DNA from: Luteolibacter sp. Y139
GTDB taxonomy: Bacteria; Verrucomicrobiota; Verrucomicrobiia; Verrucomicrobiales; Akkermansiaceae
DNA: 64,000 nt
Assembly: GCF_038066715.1 (NCBI RefSeq)
Contig: NZ_JBBUKT010000012.1
Location: 62,001 to 126,000 of the forward strand
Direction of reading: 5' to 3'
Shown: in pieces, positions 35,493 to 45,285 of the stretch
Position numbering within the stretch: the first letter of the stretch is position 1
Layout of the letters: every line of letters starts with the position of its first letter
Made by a program: the position numbers and the translations under genes
Notes under the pieces: model-generated
What the model saw: the letters and a program-made list of their open reading frames with translations, nothing else
What the model was told of the DNA's origin: nothing
The model's database searches: none

Positions 35493-36308
35493 TCACGGAT
35501 GACAAATCCACGGCGTTGCATTCACCGTGAAAGGAATCGCCTTGTCGCCGGTTGAAACCGGCACCTTTTTGGCCTTCACTTGAAAGACCGGGAGGATCGG
35601 AAAGCGCTGCCCTGACTTCGGGTCGGTGAAGGTCTGGTAGCTCTCTCCCTGCTTCTCGATGAGGAGCCATGCCCCGAACAAACTGCCCGGAATCTCGCCG
35701 ATGAGGATGTCCAGGTCGATGATCTCGCCCTTCTTGCAAGTGAACCAATCGCCTCGCTTCATTTTGCCGGCCCAGCAGGGAATCGCGTCGTTCGGTGCGG
35801 GCTCTTTCCACTTGCTGTAGTTCTTGTGGGCGCCGAAGAGCGAGACCAGCTCGGTCTTGTCATTCACGCCCACTGCAAGAACATCGTCCGCAATGCCGAC
35901 GAATCGGTAGGTGCCATCTTCCGGTGGTGAGACCTGTGCCTTGTAGATGACGAACCACTGCGAAGGCTGGACGATACCTTCGAGCCCGAAGGCTTGTGGC
36001 GCGCCCCAGGCGCTCATCGTCGGAATGAGCACCTCTGTGGCATACAGCGGCTTGGTCGCGCGAAAATAGCGGCTGAGCACATTCTCGTCCCAGCCGCTGT
36101 CGAGGAATGCGGCGAGGGTTTCCAGGTGATTGACCCCCGCAGGCAATGGCTGGCGTTTCTGGTTCTGCTTGAGGTCGTAGAAGATGCCGAGCATCGAGCC
36201 TTCCGTCTTCTTCGAGGAGCCGAATGCACTCTCCGTTTCCTCCTGCGCGCGAGCCGGACCAGTCGTGAGTAACGCACCTACGATGAATGTCGTAATTCGA
36301 GCGATCAT
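35493..36308 (-). CDS. Exported PA14-like domain protein, last gene of the MoxR-type operon
   Basis: A 271-residue protein with signal peptide MIARITTFIVGALLTTGPARA. The core resembles a PA14-type beta domain (SPPEDGTYRFVGIADDVLAVGVND), a carbohydrate-binding or ligand-binding fold, followed by a segment with GSLFGAWLLIEKQ and an end containing LPVFQVKAKK. Its start overlaps the stop of the coiled-coil gene by 4 bases (ATGA), so the two are translationally coupled. Similar coil and PA14 parts are fused into one chain at 52780. Its role in the operon is unknown; an outer sensor or cargo-binding part is plausible. Confidence 0.7.
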   Translation of the reverse strand: MIARITTFIVGALLTTGPARAQEETESAFGSSKKTEGSMLGIFYDLKQNQKRQPLPAGVNHLETLAAFLDSGWDENVLSRYFRATKPLYATEVLIPTMSAWGAPQAFGLEGIVQPSQWFVIYKAQVSPPEDGTYRFVGIADDVLAVGVNDKTELVSLFGAHKNYSKWKEPAPNDAIPCWAGKMKRGDWFTCKKGEIIDLDILIGEIPGSLFGAWLLIEKQGESYQTFTDPKSGQRFPILPVFQVKAKKVPVSTGDKAIPFTVNATPWICHP

Positions 36309-38152
36309 GGCGAGGCGGCGTCCTGGGTTTCTTCCGCGAGGTTCTTGATGTACTGGTTCACCATCGTCTCGTACTCCGGCGCGGTCTTCTCCTGCTTGAG
36401 CAGTGAGAGCGCATCCCGCTGAGCATCGCTGGCTTCCGTGAGATTGGAAAAGACCGGGCCACCGGCTTGAATCGCGGCGGCGAACGGGCTCTCTCCACCT
36501 TGCCCTTGTTGCTGCTGTTGTTGCGCAGCCAGCTTGATCGCCGCTTCTTGAAGACCGGCGAGGGCTTCGTTGATCTTCTCGTTCGTGTGGTAGAGGTTGT
36601 GCTCCACCTTGTCGCCAGTGGCCGCGAGCTTTGAGAACTGGTCGGCGTCCGCCAAAGCTTGATGGACTTCCTGACCGACGGCCGCGCCCGCTTTCTTCGC
36701 TTCCTCAGTCCCACTGGCAAGGTTCTGCCGGGACTGCTCGACGCGAGACTTGGAATCGAGCTTCTCGGCATTCTGGCGGCGGGCGAGCTCGACATTGATG
36801 CGCGCGTCCACCAGTTGCTTCATGGCCGCCTGGATGGCGGCGGCTTCCGGGCTGAGTTGGGGTTCTTGTGCAGGCTGGGCGGACCCGTTTGCATTGGCGG
36901 CGAGTTGATTGGCCTGGGCCTCCAAGGCCTCGCTCATGGCGCTCATGTCCTTGGCGAGTTGCTTCTGCCCATCCGCAGTGCTGGACACCAGCGGGACGTT
37001 GTCATGGAAGTCCTCATGCTTCAGGGCCTCACCAAGCTCTCCTGCACGGGTGGAGGCCTCGGCGGTCTTGGCTCCATTCCCTGAATCGAGTGACTTGATG
37101 CGGTCCTGCAGGACTTCCAGCCGGTCACCGATCGCGAACTGGTCGCGCATCGAGCGGTTCTTCTGCTCGCCCCAGACCTTCGGTGTCCGGTTGGCGAGGC
37201 CATCTTCCTTCACGGACAAGTCCGAAAGCTGGGAGGCCAGATCGCGCAGGCGTTCTTCATTCGAGCGAGCGCCATCGAGCGCGGCGATGATCGAACGAAG
37301 CGTGCCGGATACGCCCTCTTGAGCCGGGATTGCGGAGATGGAATCGCCCGCCTGGACCGCAGACCTGGCTTGTTCCTCGAGTTTGTTAGAGCGCGCGGTT
37401 TCGAAGGCCTGCTTGAAGTGAGTGGCCGCCGGGGCCATTGGATCCTCCGCCACTTTCGCCAATGCCGTCGTGACAAGCCCGGTTTCCTTCTCCAGTGCCG
37501 CCTGCTCCGCCGCCACGCGCGCCATCTCCGTGGTCAGACGCTGCTTCTTCCGATTCAATTCGAAGACGCGCTTGCCTTCCTCGTCGCCACGCTGAGGCCC
37601 GGGCAAGTCGGCAGGGAGCGCGGCGACTTCCTTCTTCAGTTGCTCCGCGGTGAGGCCGAGGCCGGCCAGTTCCTTCGCGATGCCGCGATTTACACGCAAT
37701 GCGGCTGCCTGCCGCACCGCCAGATCCTCCACCCGCTTCTGCATCGCCGCTTGATCGGAATACAGGGATAGCTGATCGGCCAAGGCCCGCAGGCGGGTCT
37801 GGATCTGCTTCTGTCCACCGTCGGCCTTTTCAAGATTGTCCCGAAAACCCGTTCCCTCGGACGAACGGCTGGCATCTAACAAAAGCTGCACCAGCTCCGG
37901 CATGTCGTGTCCGGAAATACCGTCGAGCGAGGCCACCGATTCCTTCAGTTTGGCGACTTCCACGGCAGCGATCCCATACCGCTCGTAGTCATGAATAATG
38001 GCGGCCAAGTCCTCCTTCATGCGGGCGGTATTTGTCTGAAGTGTCGTTTGCGAGACGCTCGCCCGATAGGCACCGGTCCTCTCATCCTCCTGCTGAGCCA
38101 GCACGGGCAGGAGAAGAATGGTCACTGAGGCGATGAAGGAGATGGATTTCAC
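36305..38152 (-). CDS. Exported coiled-coil protein in the MoxR-type operon
   Basis: A 615-residue protein with a signal peptide ending near LLPVLAQ, then almost entirely charged helical sequence with heptad character (Glu, Lys, Gln, Ala rich). Near residue 545 lies a Q-rich stretch (AAQQQQQQGQGG). No enzyme motif is visible. Proteins of this kind follow BatA/vWA genes in planctomycete and verrucomicrobial operons but have no defined function. It lies 11 bases after the DUF4175-like gene and overlaps the PA14-like gene, so it belongs to the same transcript. A periplasmic structural or tethering role is my inference. Confidence 0.7.
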   Translation of the reverse strand: MKSISFIASVTILLLPVLAQQEDERTGAYRASVSQTTLQTNTARMKEDLAAIIHDYERYGIAAVEVAKLKESVASLDGISGHDMPELVQLLLDASRSSEGTGFRDNLEKADGGQKQIQTRLRALADQLSLYSDQAAMQKRVEDLAVRQAAALRVNRGIAKELAGLGLTAEQLKKEVAALPADLPGPQRGDEEGKRVFELNRKKQRLTTEMARVAAEQAALEKETGLVTTALAKVAEDPMAPAATHFKQAFETARSNKLEEQARSAVQAGDSISAIPAQEGVSGTLRSIIAALDGARSNEERLRDLASQLSDLSVKEDGLANRTPKVWGEQKNRSMRDQFAIGDRLEVLQDRIKSLDSGNGAKTAEASTRAGELGEALKHEDFHDNVPLVSSTADGQKQLAKDMSAMSEALEAQANQLAANANGSAQPAQEPQLSPEAAAIQAAMKQLVDARINVELARRQNAEKLDSKSRVEQSRQNLASGTEEAKKAGAAVGQEVHQALADADQFSKLAATGDKVEHNLYHTNEKINEALAGLQEAAIKLAAQQQQQQGQGGESPFAAAIQAGGPVFSNLTEASDAQRDALSLLKQEKTAPEYETMVNQYIKNLAEETQDAASP

Positions 38153-38163
38153 AGTCGTTCGGC

Positions 38164-39858
38164 TCAGGGGTTGGAATGTTGCAGGCGTTCGTTGACCGAG
38201 CGTTGCTGTTCGTAGAGGCGTTCGATCTCGGCGGCCTTTTGCCCCAGCAGCTCAAGGAGCTCCAAGCGCTTCTCTTGCTCGGAAACGACCTTCAGCGTGC
38301 GCTCGGCACTGCGGCCGATGCGAGGCGCGTCCGCGTGGTTGTCGGTCGCTTCGATCGAGAAAGTGATGCTGTAACCGGTGCTTACTTCCGGGACGAGAAG
38401 GGCGAGGTTCCAGGAGAAGGTGTGCTTCCATGTCGTCTTTCCCGGTGGCACCGCCAACGGCACTTGGCCTTCTTCGCCTTCCTCGGTACTTCCGTCCGGC
38501 ATCATGCGGTAAACCCGATAAACCAGCTTCGCGGTGTGAATCCCGAAGTCATCGCTGACCTCGAAGGAAACCGGCACCGTGTCATTGGCGATGACCGTGG
38601 ATGCCTCGTCCTTCGGCGTGTGGATGGTCACCGCCGGTGCACGATCGCGAACCAACTCTACCGGATACACCGGGTCCTTCACCGACTCCACCTCTTCATT
38701 GCTTGTCATATGGATGCCGAGGGATTTCCACCCTTCGCTCGACACCGCGACTTCCGCGCGGAAACTACGGCGATCTGCCTCAATGGTCAGCGGTAGCGCT
38801 TGCGCTACCCCACCGATTCGCAACTCACCCGCACGCAGAGGTCTTGTGGCCGTTCCTTCGATCCGCAAGGTCGAGCCTTCGAGCAGCTTCAATGAGGTCG
38901 GGGTGAGCTCCGACTCCGACAAGCCAGTGTATGCAGGTGGAACCTGTACGAACTTCAGCCCCTCTGCCACTGGCGGAAAGCGCACGCTCACCTGATGCTC
39001 GCGTCCCACGCCGTCATTGAGCAAGAAGTGGTAGCTGAAACCTTCGCGAAGGTTTGCCATCGGCAGGCTGAATTCGTCCGGTGACTTGTCGGAACGTGGA
39101 ACCATCACGGTTTCCGCGGGCCTGCCCGCATACGAGATGACCACCTTGCCATCCGGCGGAATCTCGCCGGACGCATTGGCTGTTAGAATAGCCTGGCCAC
39201 CTTCATCCACCGTGAGGTCCTCCGTCACCGAAACGACCTGGGTGGCCGCTGGCAGCGCCACATCGGCGAGCAGGATCCTTTGCACCAGCAAGCCGGAGAG
39301 AGGCTGGCATAGCACGATGGCCAATGCGGCGAGAGCCACCGGCGCCACTGCGCGGGTCAACAGCTTCTTCAAGCGATCGGGCCGCACGACCTGACGAACC
39401 ACTTCCGCTGACGAGACACGTTCTTCGACATCAGAAATCAGCCGCGCGACCAGCGGTCGCGAGCGCACCGAAACGTCCGCATCAGGCGATGTCAGTTCCA
39501 CCACCGACACCAAGGCGCTGCGGAAATCCGGAATGCCTCTTTCCACCAACAGGGCCGCGCCTTTGCGATTGAGACGTCGTTTCCATGCGCGGACCGCGAA
39601 TCGATCTAACAGAATCAGCGCGCCGATCACATCAAGCACCAGCAGCACACAACGGGCGCTCCACGGCAGATGAAACACGCGGTCGGCCACGGCTTGCAGC
39701 AACCAGGCCGTGGCGAGCGTCGCCACAAGCAGCACCGGAAACAGGGCCAGTGCGAATGCCAGTTGCCGGCGCCTCACTCGATCCAGCGTGCGCGCCACCG
39801 TCGCGGGCAAGTGGAGCTCGCGGGATGCGTCAGAGGAAGGAGGTGGTGCGCTCATCAT
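38164..39858 (-). CDS. DUF4175-like membrane protein in the MoxR-type operon
   Basis: A 564-residue protein with two close N-terminal helices (about 32-55 and 65-85), a cytoplasmic or loop segment, a third helix near 170-190, and a long beta-rich periplasmic region. The latter includes VQVPPAYTGL, typical of this family, and ends in a helical tail (LELLGQKAAEIERLYEQQ). It matches the DUF4175-type proteins found downstream of BatA/vWA genes. The ATG at 39858 overlaps the stop of the preceding gene; upstream residues to 39990 lie inside that gene and are unlikely to be used. Confidence 0.7.
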   Translation of the reverse strand: MMSAPPPSSDASRELHLPATVARTLDRVRRRQLAFALALFPVLLVATLATAWLLQAVADRVFHLPWSARCVLLVLDVIGALILLDRFAVRAWKRRLNRKGAALLVERGIPDFRSALVSVVELTSPDADVSVRSRPLVARLISDVEERVSSAEVVRQVVRPDRLKKLLTRAVAPVALAALAIVLCQPLSGLLVQRILLADVALPAATQVVSVTEDLTVDEGGQAILTANASGEIPPDGKVVISYAGRPAETVMVPRSDKSPDEFSLPMANLREGFSYHFLLNDGVGREHQVSVRFPPVAEGLKFVQVPPAYTGLSESELTPTSLKLLEGSTLRIEGTATRPLRAGELRIGGVAQALPLTIEADRRSFRAEVAVSSEGWKSLGIHMTSNEEVESVKDPVYPVELVRDRAPAVTIHTPKDEASTVIANDTVPVSFEVSDDFGIHTAKLVYRVYRMMPDGSTEEGEEGQVPLAVPPGKTTWKHTFSWNLALLVPEVSTGYSITFSIEATDNHADAPRIGRSAERTLKVVSEQEKRLELLELLGQKAAEIERLYEQQRSVNERLQHSNP

Positions 39859-42284
39859 TTCAGACGGGACAACCGGCGCAGGGTCCATTCGGCGAAAAGC
39901 AGCAGGCACAGGCCGCCGAGAATCCATGTCGAATAGTAGAGTTCCAGCTTGCGATGACTCGCAACGCGAACGCTGGTCGCGGCGATCCATTCGGGCAGAT
40001 GGTGAAGATCTTCCTCACGTAGAAAGCGTCCACCGGCCGCAGCGGCCATGTTCCTCAGCAAGCGGTCATCGAGCTGCGTTTGCTTGCCTTCCAGATCGGG
40101 ATCGGTCACCTCGAACTTCAGCACGCCCTCCGGATCGTGCACGGTGTGGAAAGCGTAGCTGCCGGGTTCTTCCGCAATGAACTCGGCACGGAAGAAGTTC
40201 TTTCCGGTAGCGAAGAGATTGATGCTGCGCGTCGATGAGGGTGTGGACCCGCCCGGCTTGGTGTAGACGAGTTGCGCTTCGAGCGACGGAACGATCAGCG
40301 GTTCGTAGTTGCCGGTGTAGGCATTGCCGGAAATGACCACGCGCTCGCCGGCCTCGTAGTGCTTGCGATCGGTGCGGAGCTGGGTAAGTGGCGATGCTCC
40401 GTCCAACAACTGCAGCGCGAGAGTCTGCATGATCTGGCCCCAGAGGATCGAGTAGTACTTTTCTCCCGTGCGGCTGCGCCAGCGGTAGGTCTCGTCGGTG
40501 CCGAAGTAAACGCACTTGCCGGAGCCGTAGCCTTGCATCGCGAAGACGGGCTGCTTGCCGTAGCGACCCGCGGTGGACGAACGCGAGTCGGTCAACAGCA
40601 CGTCCGCACCCGGCTTCACCCGGGCAACCGGTGCGACCCAGCGGACGCCGGGAAAGTTCGCCCAGATCCGCTCGTTCTCCGCGGCATCGCCATCCATCTG
40701 GAGGTAAGGCGAACGACGGCCTGCAGGCGACAACTCCAGCGGGAACGGCGCGGAATCGCGCTGCATCCGCATGGCCCGCGGCTTGGTGGTGTCGGGCAAG
40801 ACCGGCAGCAGGATTTCCAACGGGGTGCCAAGGTAGGACGAGGGATTGAAGTTCGGCCCCGCGAGGAAGATGATGCCACCGCCAGCTTCCACCCACTCGA
40901 CGATCATTTCCATGCGGTCCTGGCCGAGGTCCCTCGGACTGACGTCACCAAGGATGAGCACCTGTGATTCAAAGAGACCTTCGCGCGTCGATGGTAGCGA
41001 CGGAAGGAAGGGCGAGTCGGGTTTGTTAGAAAGACCGGGCTCGCCATCAATCATCACGCTCTTCACCACGAGCCGCTGGTCGCGCTGGAGGTAATCGAGC
41101 AAGAAGCGGAAGTCCCAGCGTGGCTCCTGCTCCACCAGCAGGACACGGAACTTCTTGTCGGTGATGCGGGTGGTAGTGGCCGCGCTGTTGTTTTCTCGAC
41201 CAACCTCTTCATCGCGCAACGGCACCGCAATCTCCAGCTTCGCTTCGCCCGGCTTGGATGGCACGTAGCTCAGCGAGACCTCGCGCGTTTCATCGCCGCC
41301 CAGGGTGAGTTCGGCTTTCGCCACGACTTCACCATCCGCCTTCAGCTCGACCACCGATGGCTTCTCCTCGAGGGCACGCGAAATGACCTTGGCGTGCACT
41401 TCAAGGCGTTCGTCCACGAAGGCGAGGCTCTGGGCCGTAACCTCGGCCACCTCGATGTCCGGCGGCGAGCTGACGCCCACGCCGTAGATGAAAAGCGGGA
41501 CGTTCTTCTCGCGGGCAATCTGCGCGGCCTCGATCGGCGAAGAGCCGCTGTTGTTGCCACCATCGGTGATGAGCACCACGCCACCGAGCGGTTGGCTGCG
41601 GGGCTCTTGGATCACCTGTCGCAGCGCCTCGCCGATCGCGGTGGTGGGTCCACTACTCTCGATGACGGGAAACTTTACCGAAGGCGGAGCCTTGTCTTTG
41701 CCCGCGATCATCTCGGGCGAGCCGAGAGGCTTGAGCACGTTCCCGAATTGATAGAAGCGCAGGTCGGAGCCAGCGGAAAGGCGCGTCCACAAGTCCAGCT
41801 TGCGGTTGTCACCGAGGCGCTGGATGAGTTCATGGCGGCTCAGGTTCTTTACCTGTTCCACCACGTTCGCATCGGTCTTGGCCTCGATATCGCTGGCCGG
41901 ATCAATGAGTCCCGCGGCGATGGCCGCCCGATTGATGTCGGCGGGAGTGTCGCGCCGATCGGGCAGACTCATGCTACGCGAGCTGTCCACCACCATGGCC
42001 AGCGGCTGCTTCACCGGATGATACTCGGTGAAGTGAATCACCGGCTTCGCGAGCAAGGCCGCTAGCACCGCGACGGCGACCAGCCGCAGGGTGGCCAATA
42101 TGGATTTCTTCGGCCGCGAGACGCCGGAAGCGCACCGGAGATACGCAACGACCGTCAATGCCGCGAGAAGGACGAAGATCAGAAACGCCCATGCCGGTGC
42201 CAGACCTTCGTAACCCCACGTCCACGTGCGCTGGACGCCGGTGGCATCCGCGAGCAGGAACGAAGATGGAGCGGGAAGGTTCAT
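39855..42284 (-). CDS. Membrane-anchored vWA-domain protein with glutamine amidotransferase-like region
   Basis: An 809-residue protein with membrane helices near 30-50 and 63-82, then a von Willebrand A domain whose MIDAS starts VVDSSRSM (D100, S102, S104) and carries a TDGGNN loop. A beta-rich middle and a class I glutamine amidotransferase-like fold (near SQVLILGDVSPRDLG, AGGGIIFLAGP) follow, and the last helix is at the C-terminus (ILGGLCLLLFAEW). This fits the large vWA partner of BatA proteins. It starts 1 base after the preceding stop and overlaps the next gene, so translation is coupled. Confidence 0.8.
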   Translation of the reverse strand: MNLPAPSSFLLADATGVQRTWTWGYEGLAPAWAFLIFVLLAALTVVAYLRCASGVSRPKKSILATLRLVAVAVLAALLAKPVIHFTEYHPVKQPLAMVVDSSRSMSLPDRRDTPADINRAAIAAGLIDPASDIEAKTDANVVEQVKNLSRHELIQRLGDNRKLDLWTRLSAGSDLRFYQFGNVLKPLGSPEMIAGKDKAPPSVKFPVIESSGPTTAIGEALRQVIQEPRSQPLGGVVLITDGGNNSGSSPIEAAQIAREKNVPLFIYGVGVSSPPDIEVAEVTAQSLAFVDERLEVHAKVISRALEEKPSVVELKADGEVVAKAELTLGGDETREVSLSYVPSKPGEAKLEIAVPLRDEEVGRENNSAATTTRITDKKFRVLLVEQEPRWDFRFLLDYLQRDQRLVVKSVMIDGEPGLSNKPDSPFLPSLPSTREGLFESQVLILGDVSPRDLGQDRMEMIVEWVEAGGGIIFLAGPNFNPSSYLGTPLEILLPVLPDTTKPRAMRMQRDSAPFPLELSPAGRRSPYLQMDGDAAENERIWANFPGVRWVAPVARVKPGADVLLTDSRSSTAGRYGKQPVFAMQGYGSGKCVYFGTDETYRWRSRTGEKYYSILWGQIMQTLALQLLDGASPLTQLRTDRKHYEAGERVVISGNAYTGNYEPLIVPSLEAQLVYTKPGGSTPSSTRSINLFATGKNFFRAEFIAEEPGSYAFHTVHDPEGVLKFEVTDPDLEGKQTQLDDRLLRNMAAAAGGRFLREEDLHHLPEWIAATSVRVASHRKLELYYSTWILGGLCLLLFAEWTLRRLSRLK

Positions 42285-42285
42285 G

Positions 42286-44391
42286 CTAGCGGGCGTAGCT
42301 CATGCGATGGGCCATGGCGGCTTCTGCTACGAATAATGCAACCACCGCCCAAATCAGCGTGGTCCAGAATTCCTTCTTCACCACCATGCGGGCGTCGCCG
42401 CCGGTCGCGCTGGTGCGCGGCACCTCGGCAAGTTCGGTCATCACGGCGGGATCCACCGGTCGCAAGTCCGACTCACTGGAAGCAAGCTGCACCGCAAAGT
42501 CAGCTACCGGTTCATTCGCGACTTCGATCTGATAGACACCCGCCTTCTCCGTGGCGCCATAGCGAAGGTAGCTGCCCGACTCATCGCTGGCGACTTGGCC
42601 GGCGGTGCGGGCATTGGCAGCATCCGGTGCCTTCACCGTGAAATCCTTGCCAGCCAGCGAATCATCGACGGGCATGCGAAGGGTCTCTCCCGGAGCCAGA
42701 TTGAGGTTCGCGCGGTTGCGGTCGTGGACGAATCCCGTGATGCGTTGAAGAAAGGGAACGAAGGCCGGATGCAGCGGCAGGTTCGTCCATTCACGAGTCA
42801 GGTTGGCATTGAAGAGCAGCACCGTGCCCTTGCCATGCCGCCACTCGGCGAGCGATGGCTTGCCATCGGCAAAGGCGAGCACTGTAGCCGCATCGCTCTT
42901 CAGCGTGAGAGGGCAATGCCGCGTGAACTTCACCGAGCCAAGGCCACCGTTCGACGATTCGTTCCAGAAGCGGGTGATCTCATGTGTGAAGCCATCCTTT
43001 TGCCATGCCACCGGCGCCTCGTTGGCTGCTGCTTCCACGGGTGCGCCCAAAGTGCCGGGAAGCATCTTCACCAGCCCCTCCGGCGTGCCTTCGGCTCCGA
43101 GCCCGCTGGCAGAGCCTGGGAAAACCACGACATTGCCGCCGCTCGTCACGTAGGTATCCAGTGCTTCCGCCGCCTCGCCTGTTAGACCGGCGGGCTCGCA
43201 GAGGAAGACGATCTCGGGTCGCTCGTCTTTCGCGGCGGCAATCATCGTCGCCAGTTCCGCAGCATTGGCGAATCGCGGCGCAAGGAAGTAATGCTCCGCC
43301 TGCTCGCGTGGCACCGGCACCAAGGCACGGGAAAGGAAGTAGCCCGCCTGTGCCATTGCTTCACCGGCCACAATCACCACGTCCATGCGTCCGGCGACGT
43401 CCAGCGCTACATTTCTCTGATTGTCGCACGCCAGTGCATCGGCTGGCACGGTGGCGGTGACGAAATGCGGACCGGCATCGGTGAAGCTGAGATTCATGGT
43501 CACCGCCTGAGTTTCACCGGGCGCGATTGCCGGAATAGTCGCCGAGCCCGCAGGCTGTGAGCCATCGATCGTGAAGTTCACCGCGAGCCCGTTCACCGGA
43601 GCAGCGCCGGAGTTTAGCACTTCCGCGCGGATGCGCACCGGCTGTCCGACCGAAGGAACGCCGCCCTCCTGACTCAAGCTCGTGATCCCGAGGTTCTCAC
43701 TCGCCGCTTCTCCAACGACGACAGGCCGGATGACGATCTCCGGATGCTCGCGAGCCAGTAGCTTCAATTCATCGCGCTTCAGAAAGGCAGTGGCTTGGCC
43801 GTCGGTGTAGATGCGGATCTCGCGCGGATGGCCGGTTACGTTCTGCAGCGCTTCCACGGCCGAGCGCAGCGCTTGAGAGAAGTCGCTGGCGTAGTCGCTC
43901 ACCACCGCCTCATCGAGGGACTTGCGGACCATCGCAAAGTCATTCTCCGGCTTGCCGATCAAGGGAACCGTCCGCGACCCAGCGAGATAGAGCCCGACCA
44001 ATGACTGCGAATCCTGTTGATCAAGCCACGAGCGAATTTCCGATTTGGCGCGATCGAAGCGGCTTTGCGCGCCATCCGATTGTCCCATGCTTGCCGAGTG
44101 ATCTAACAAAATCACGGCGGCCACCGGCTCGCTGCCGCCACCCACACCGAGGCCTTTCAATACCGGCCGCGCGAACGCGAGCACCGCCAGCGCGATCACG
44201 AGGCAGCGCAGGACCAGCAGGATCAGCTCATCCAGCTTCACGCGGCGCTGGTTCTTGAGCACCGCATCGTTGAGGAACCTCATTGCGCCCCAGGCGGTCG
44301 ATTTGACCCGGAACTTGTTGAGCAGGTGAATGAGGATCGGCACGCCCACCGCGGCCAATCCACCGAGCACCCATGGAGAAAGGAAGCTCAT
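42286..44391 (-). CDS. BatA-type vWA-domain membrane protein
   Basis: A 701-residue protein beginning with the BatA/aerotolerance-regulator N-terminal motif (MSFLSPWVLGGLAAVGVPIL, then IHLLNKFR), which forms the first membrane helix. A second helix lies at about 55-75. The vWA domain has MIDAS D97-x-S99-x-S101 (LLDHSASM). A CARDB-like beta segment and a GATase-like region follow, and the C-terminal helix is near 680-695. In known MoxR operons such proteins recruit substrates or partners at the membrane. It starts 3 bases after the DUF58 gene. Confidence 0.85.
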   Translation of the reverse strand: MSFLSPWVLGGLAAVGVPILIHLLNKFRVKSTAWGAMRFLNDAVLKNQRRVKLDELILLVLRCLVIALAVLAFARPVLKGLGVGGGSEPVAAVILLDHSASMGQSDGAQSRFDRAKSEIRSWLDQQDSQSLVGLYLAGSRTVPLIGKPENDFAMVRKSLDEAVVSDYASDFSQALRSAVEALQNVTGHPREIRIYTDGQATAFLKRDELKLLAREHPEIVIRPVVVGEAASENLGITSLSQEGGVPSVGQPVRIRAEVLNSGAAPVNGLAVNFTIDGSQPAGSATIPAIAPGETQAVTMNLSFTDAGPHFVTATVPADALACDNQRNVALDVAGRMDVVIVAGEAMAQAGYFLSRALVPVPREQAEHYFLAPRFANAAELATMIAAAKDERPEIVFLCEPAGLTGEAAEALDTYVTSGGNVVVFPGSASGLGAEGTPEGLVKMLPGTLGAPVEAAANEAPVAWQKDGFTHEITRFWNESSNGGLGSVKFTRHCPLTLKSDAATVLAFADGKPSLAEWRHGKGTVLLFNANLTREWTNLPLHPAFVPFLQRITGFVHDRNRANLNLAPGETLRMPVDDSLAGKDFTVKAPDAANARTAGQVASDESGSYLRYGATEKAGVYQIEVANEPVADFAVQLASSESDLRPVDPAVMTELAEVPRTSATGGDARMVVKKEFWTTLIWAVVALFVAEAAMAHRMSYAR

Positions 44392-44394
44392 GGC

Positions 44395-45285
44395 CTATTT
44401 GCCGACCTTCTGCCGGAAGGCGAGGTAGCCGCTCAGGGTTTCAGCGAGATCCTTGCCGGTATCGACCAGCAGGTAGTGGGCTTGATATTTGTCGCAAATG
44501 CGGCGGACGCGCGTCTGGAACGCCCCGATGTTTTCAAGATACGAGCGCCGGAAATCGTCGGGAGAAATCTTGAGCCGGTCTGCGCCTTCGAGATTGCGGA
44601 ACTCCCAGGTTCCATCGAAAGGGAAGGTCAGCTCGTAGGGATCGAGCGTGTGGAAGACGATCACCTCGTGGCCACTGTAGGTGAAACGTTCCAGCGCGCG
44701 GCCGAAGCCTTCTTCATCATCGATGAGATCGCTGATGATGATGACGATGCCACGACGACCTGCTCCGCGAGAGACTTGTTGAAGGGCAGTGCCGAGATTG
44801 GTTCCGCCAGTGGCCTTGAAGGCGGAAAGGCGGTCCATGATGTGCTGGATCCGCTGGAGGTTGTCCGTACGTGGGATGGACTCACGGATCTCACCATCCA
44901 CGAGCGCGAGCGCCACGGCATCGCGCTGCAGCAGGATGATGTGCGCCAGGCAGGCGGCCATGATCTTGGCGAACTGGAGCTTGGTCAGCTTGCCCGAGCC
45001 GTAGTTCATCGAGGCGCTGCCATCGACCACCAGATGAGTGACGAAGTTCGTGTCCTGCTCGTACTGGCGGATGTAGTAGCGGTCGGAGCGGCCGAGCACC
45101 TTCCAGTCGAGATGCCGCGTGTCATCACCCGGCGCGTATTCACGGTGTTGCGCGAACTCGATGGCGAAACCATGAAAAGGCGAGCGGTGTTCGCCGACAC
45201 GATAGCCTTCAACGATCTTGCGCGCCATGATGCCGAGCGCTTCGCCCCGCGACACGGCATCCGGATCCAGTAGGTCAGCGTTCAT
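44395..45285 (-). CDS. DUF58 / vWA-like protein of the MoxR operon
   Basis: A 296-residue soluble protein with the DUF58 signature REYAPGDDTRHLDWK (about 48-62) and a vWA-like MIDAS (VVDGSASM, D88, S90, S92). DUF58 proteins are almost always encoded directly after MoxR ATPases and are thought to be adaptors. The start overlaps the moxR stop by 11 bases in another frame, showing tight coupling. Length and motifs are normal. Confidence 0.9.
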   Translation of the reverse strand: MNADLLDPDAVSRGEALGIMARKIVEGYRVGEHRSPFHGFAIEFAQHREYAPGDDTRHLDWKVLGRSDRYYIRQYEQDTNFVTHLVVDGSASMNYGSGKLTKLQFAKIMAACLAHIILLQRDAVALALVDGEIRESIPRTDNLQRIQHIMDRLSAFKATGGTNLGTALQQVSRGAGRRGIVIIISDLIDDEEGFGRALERFTYSGHEVIVFHTLDPYELTFPFDGTWEFRNLEGADRLKISPDDFRRSYLENIGAFQTRVRRICDKYQAHYLLVDTGKDLAETLSGYLAFRQKVGK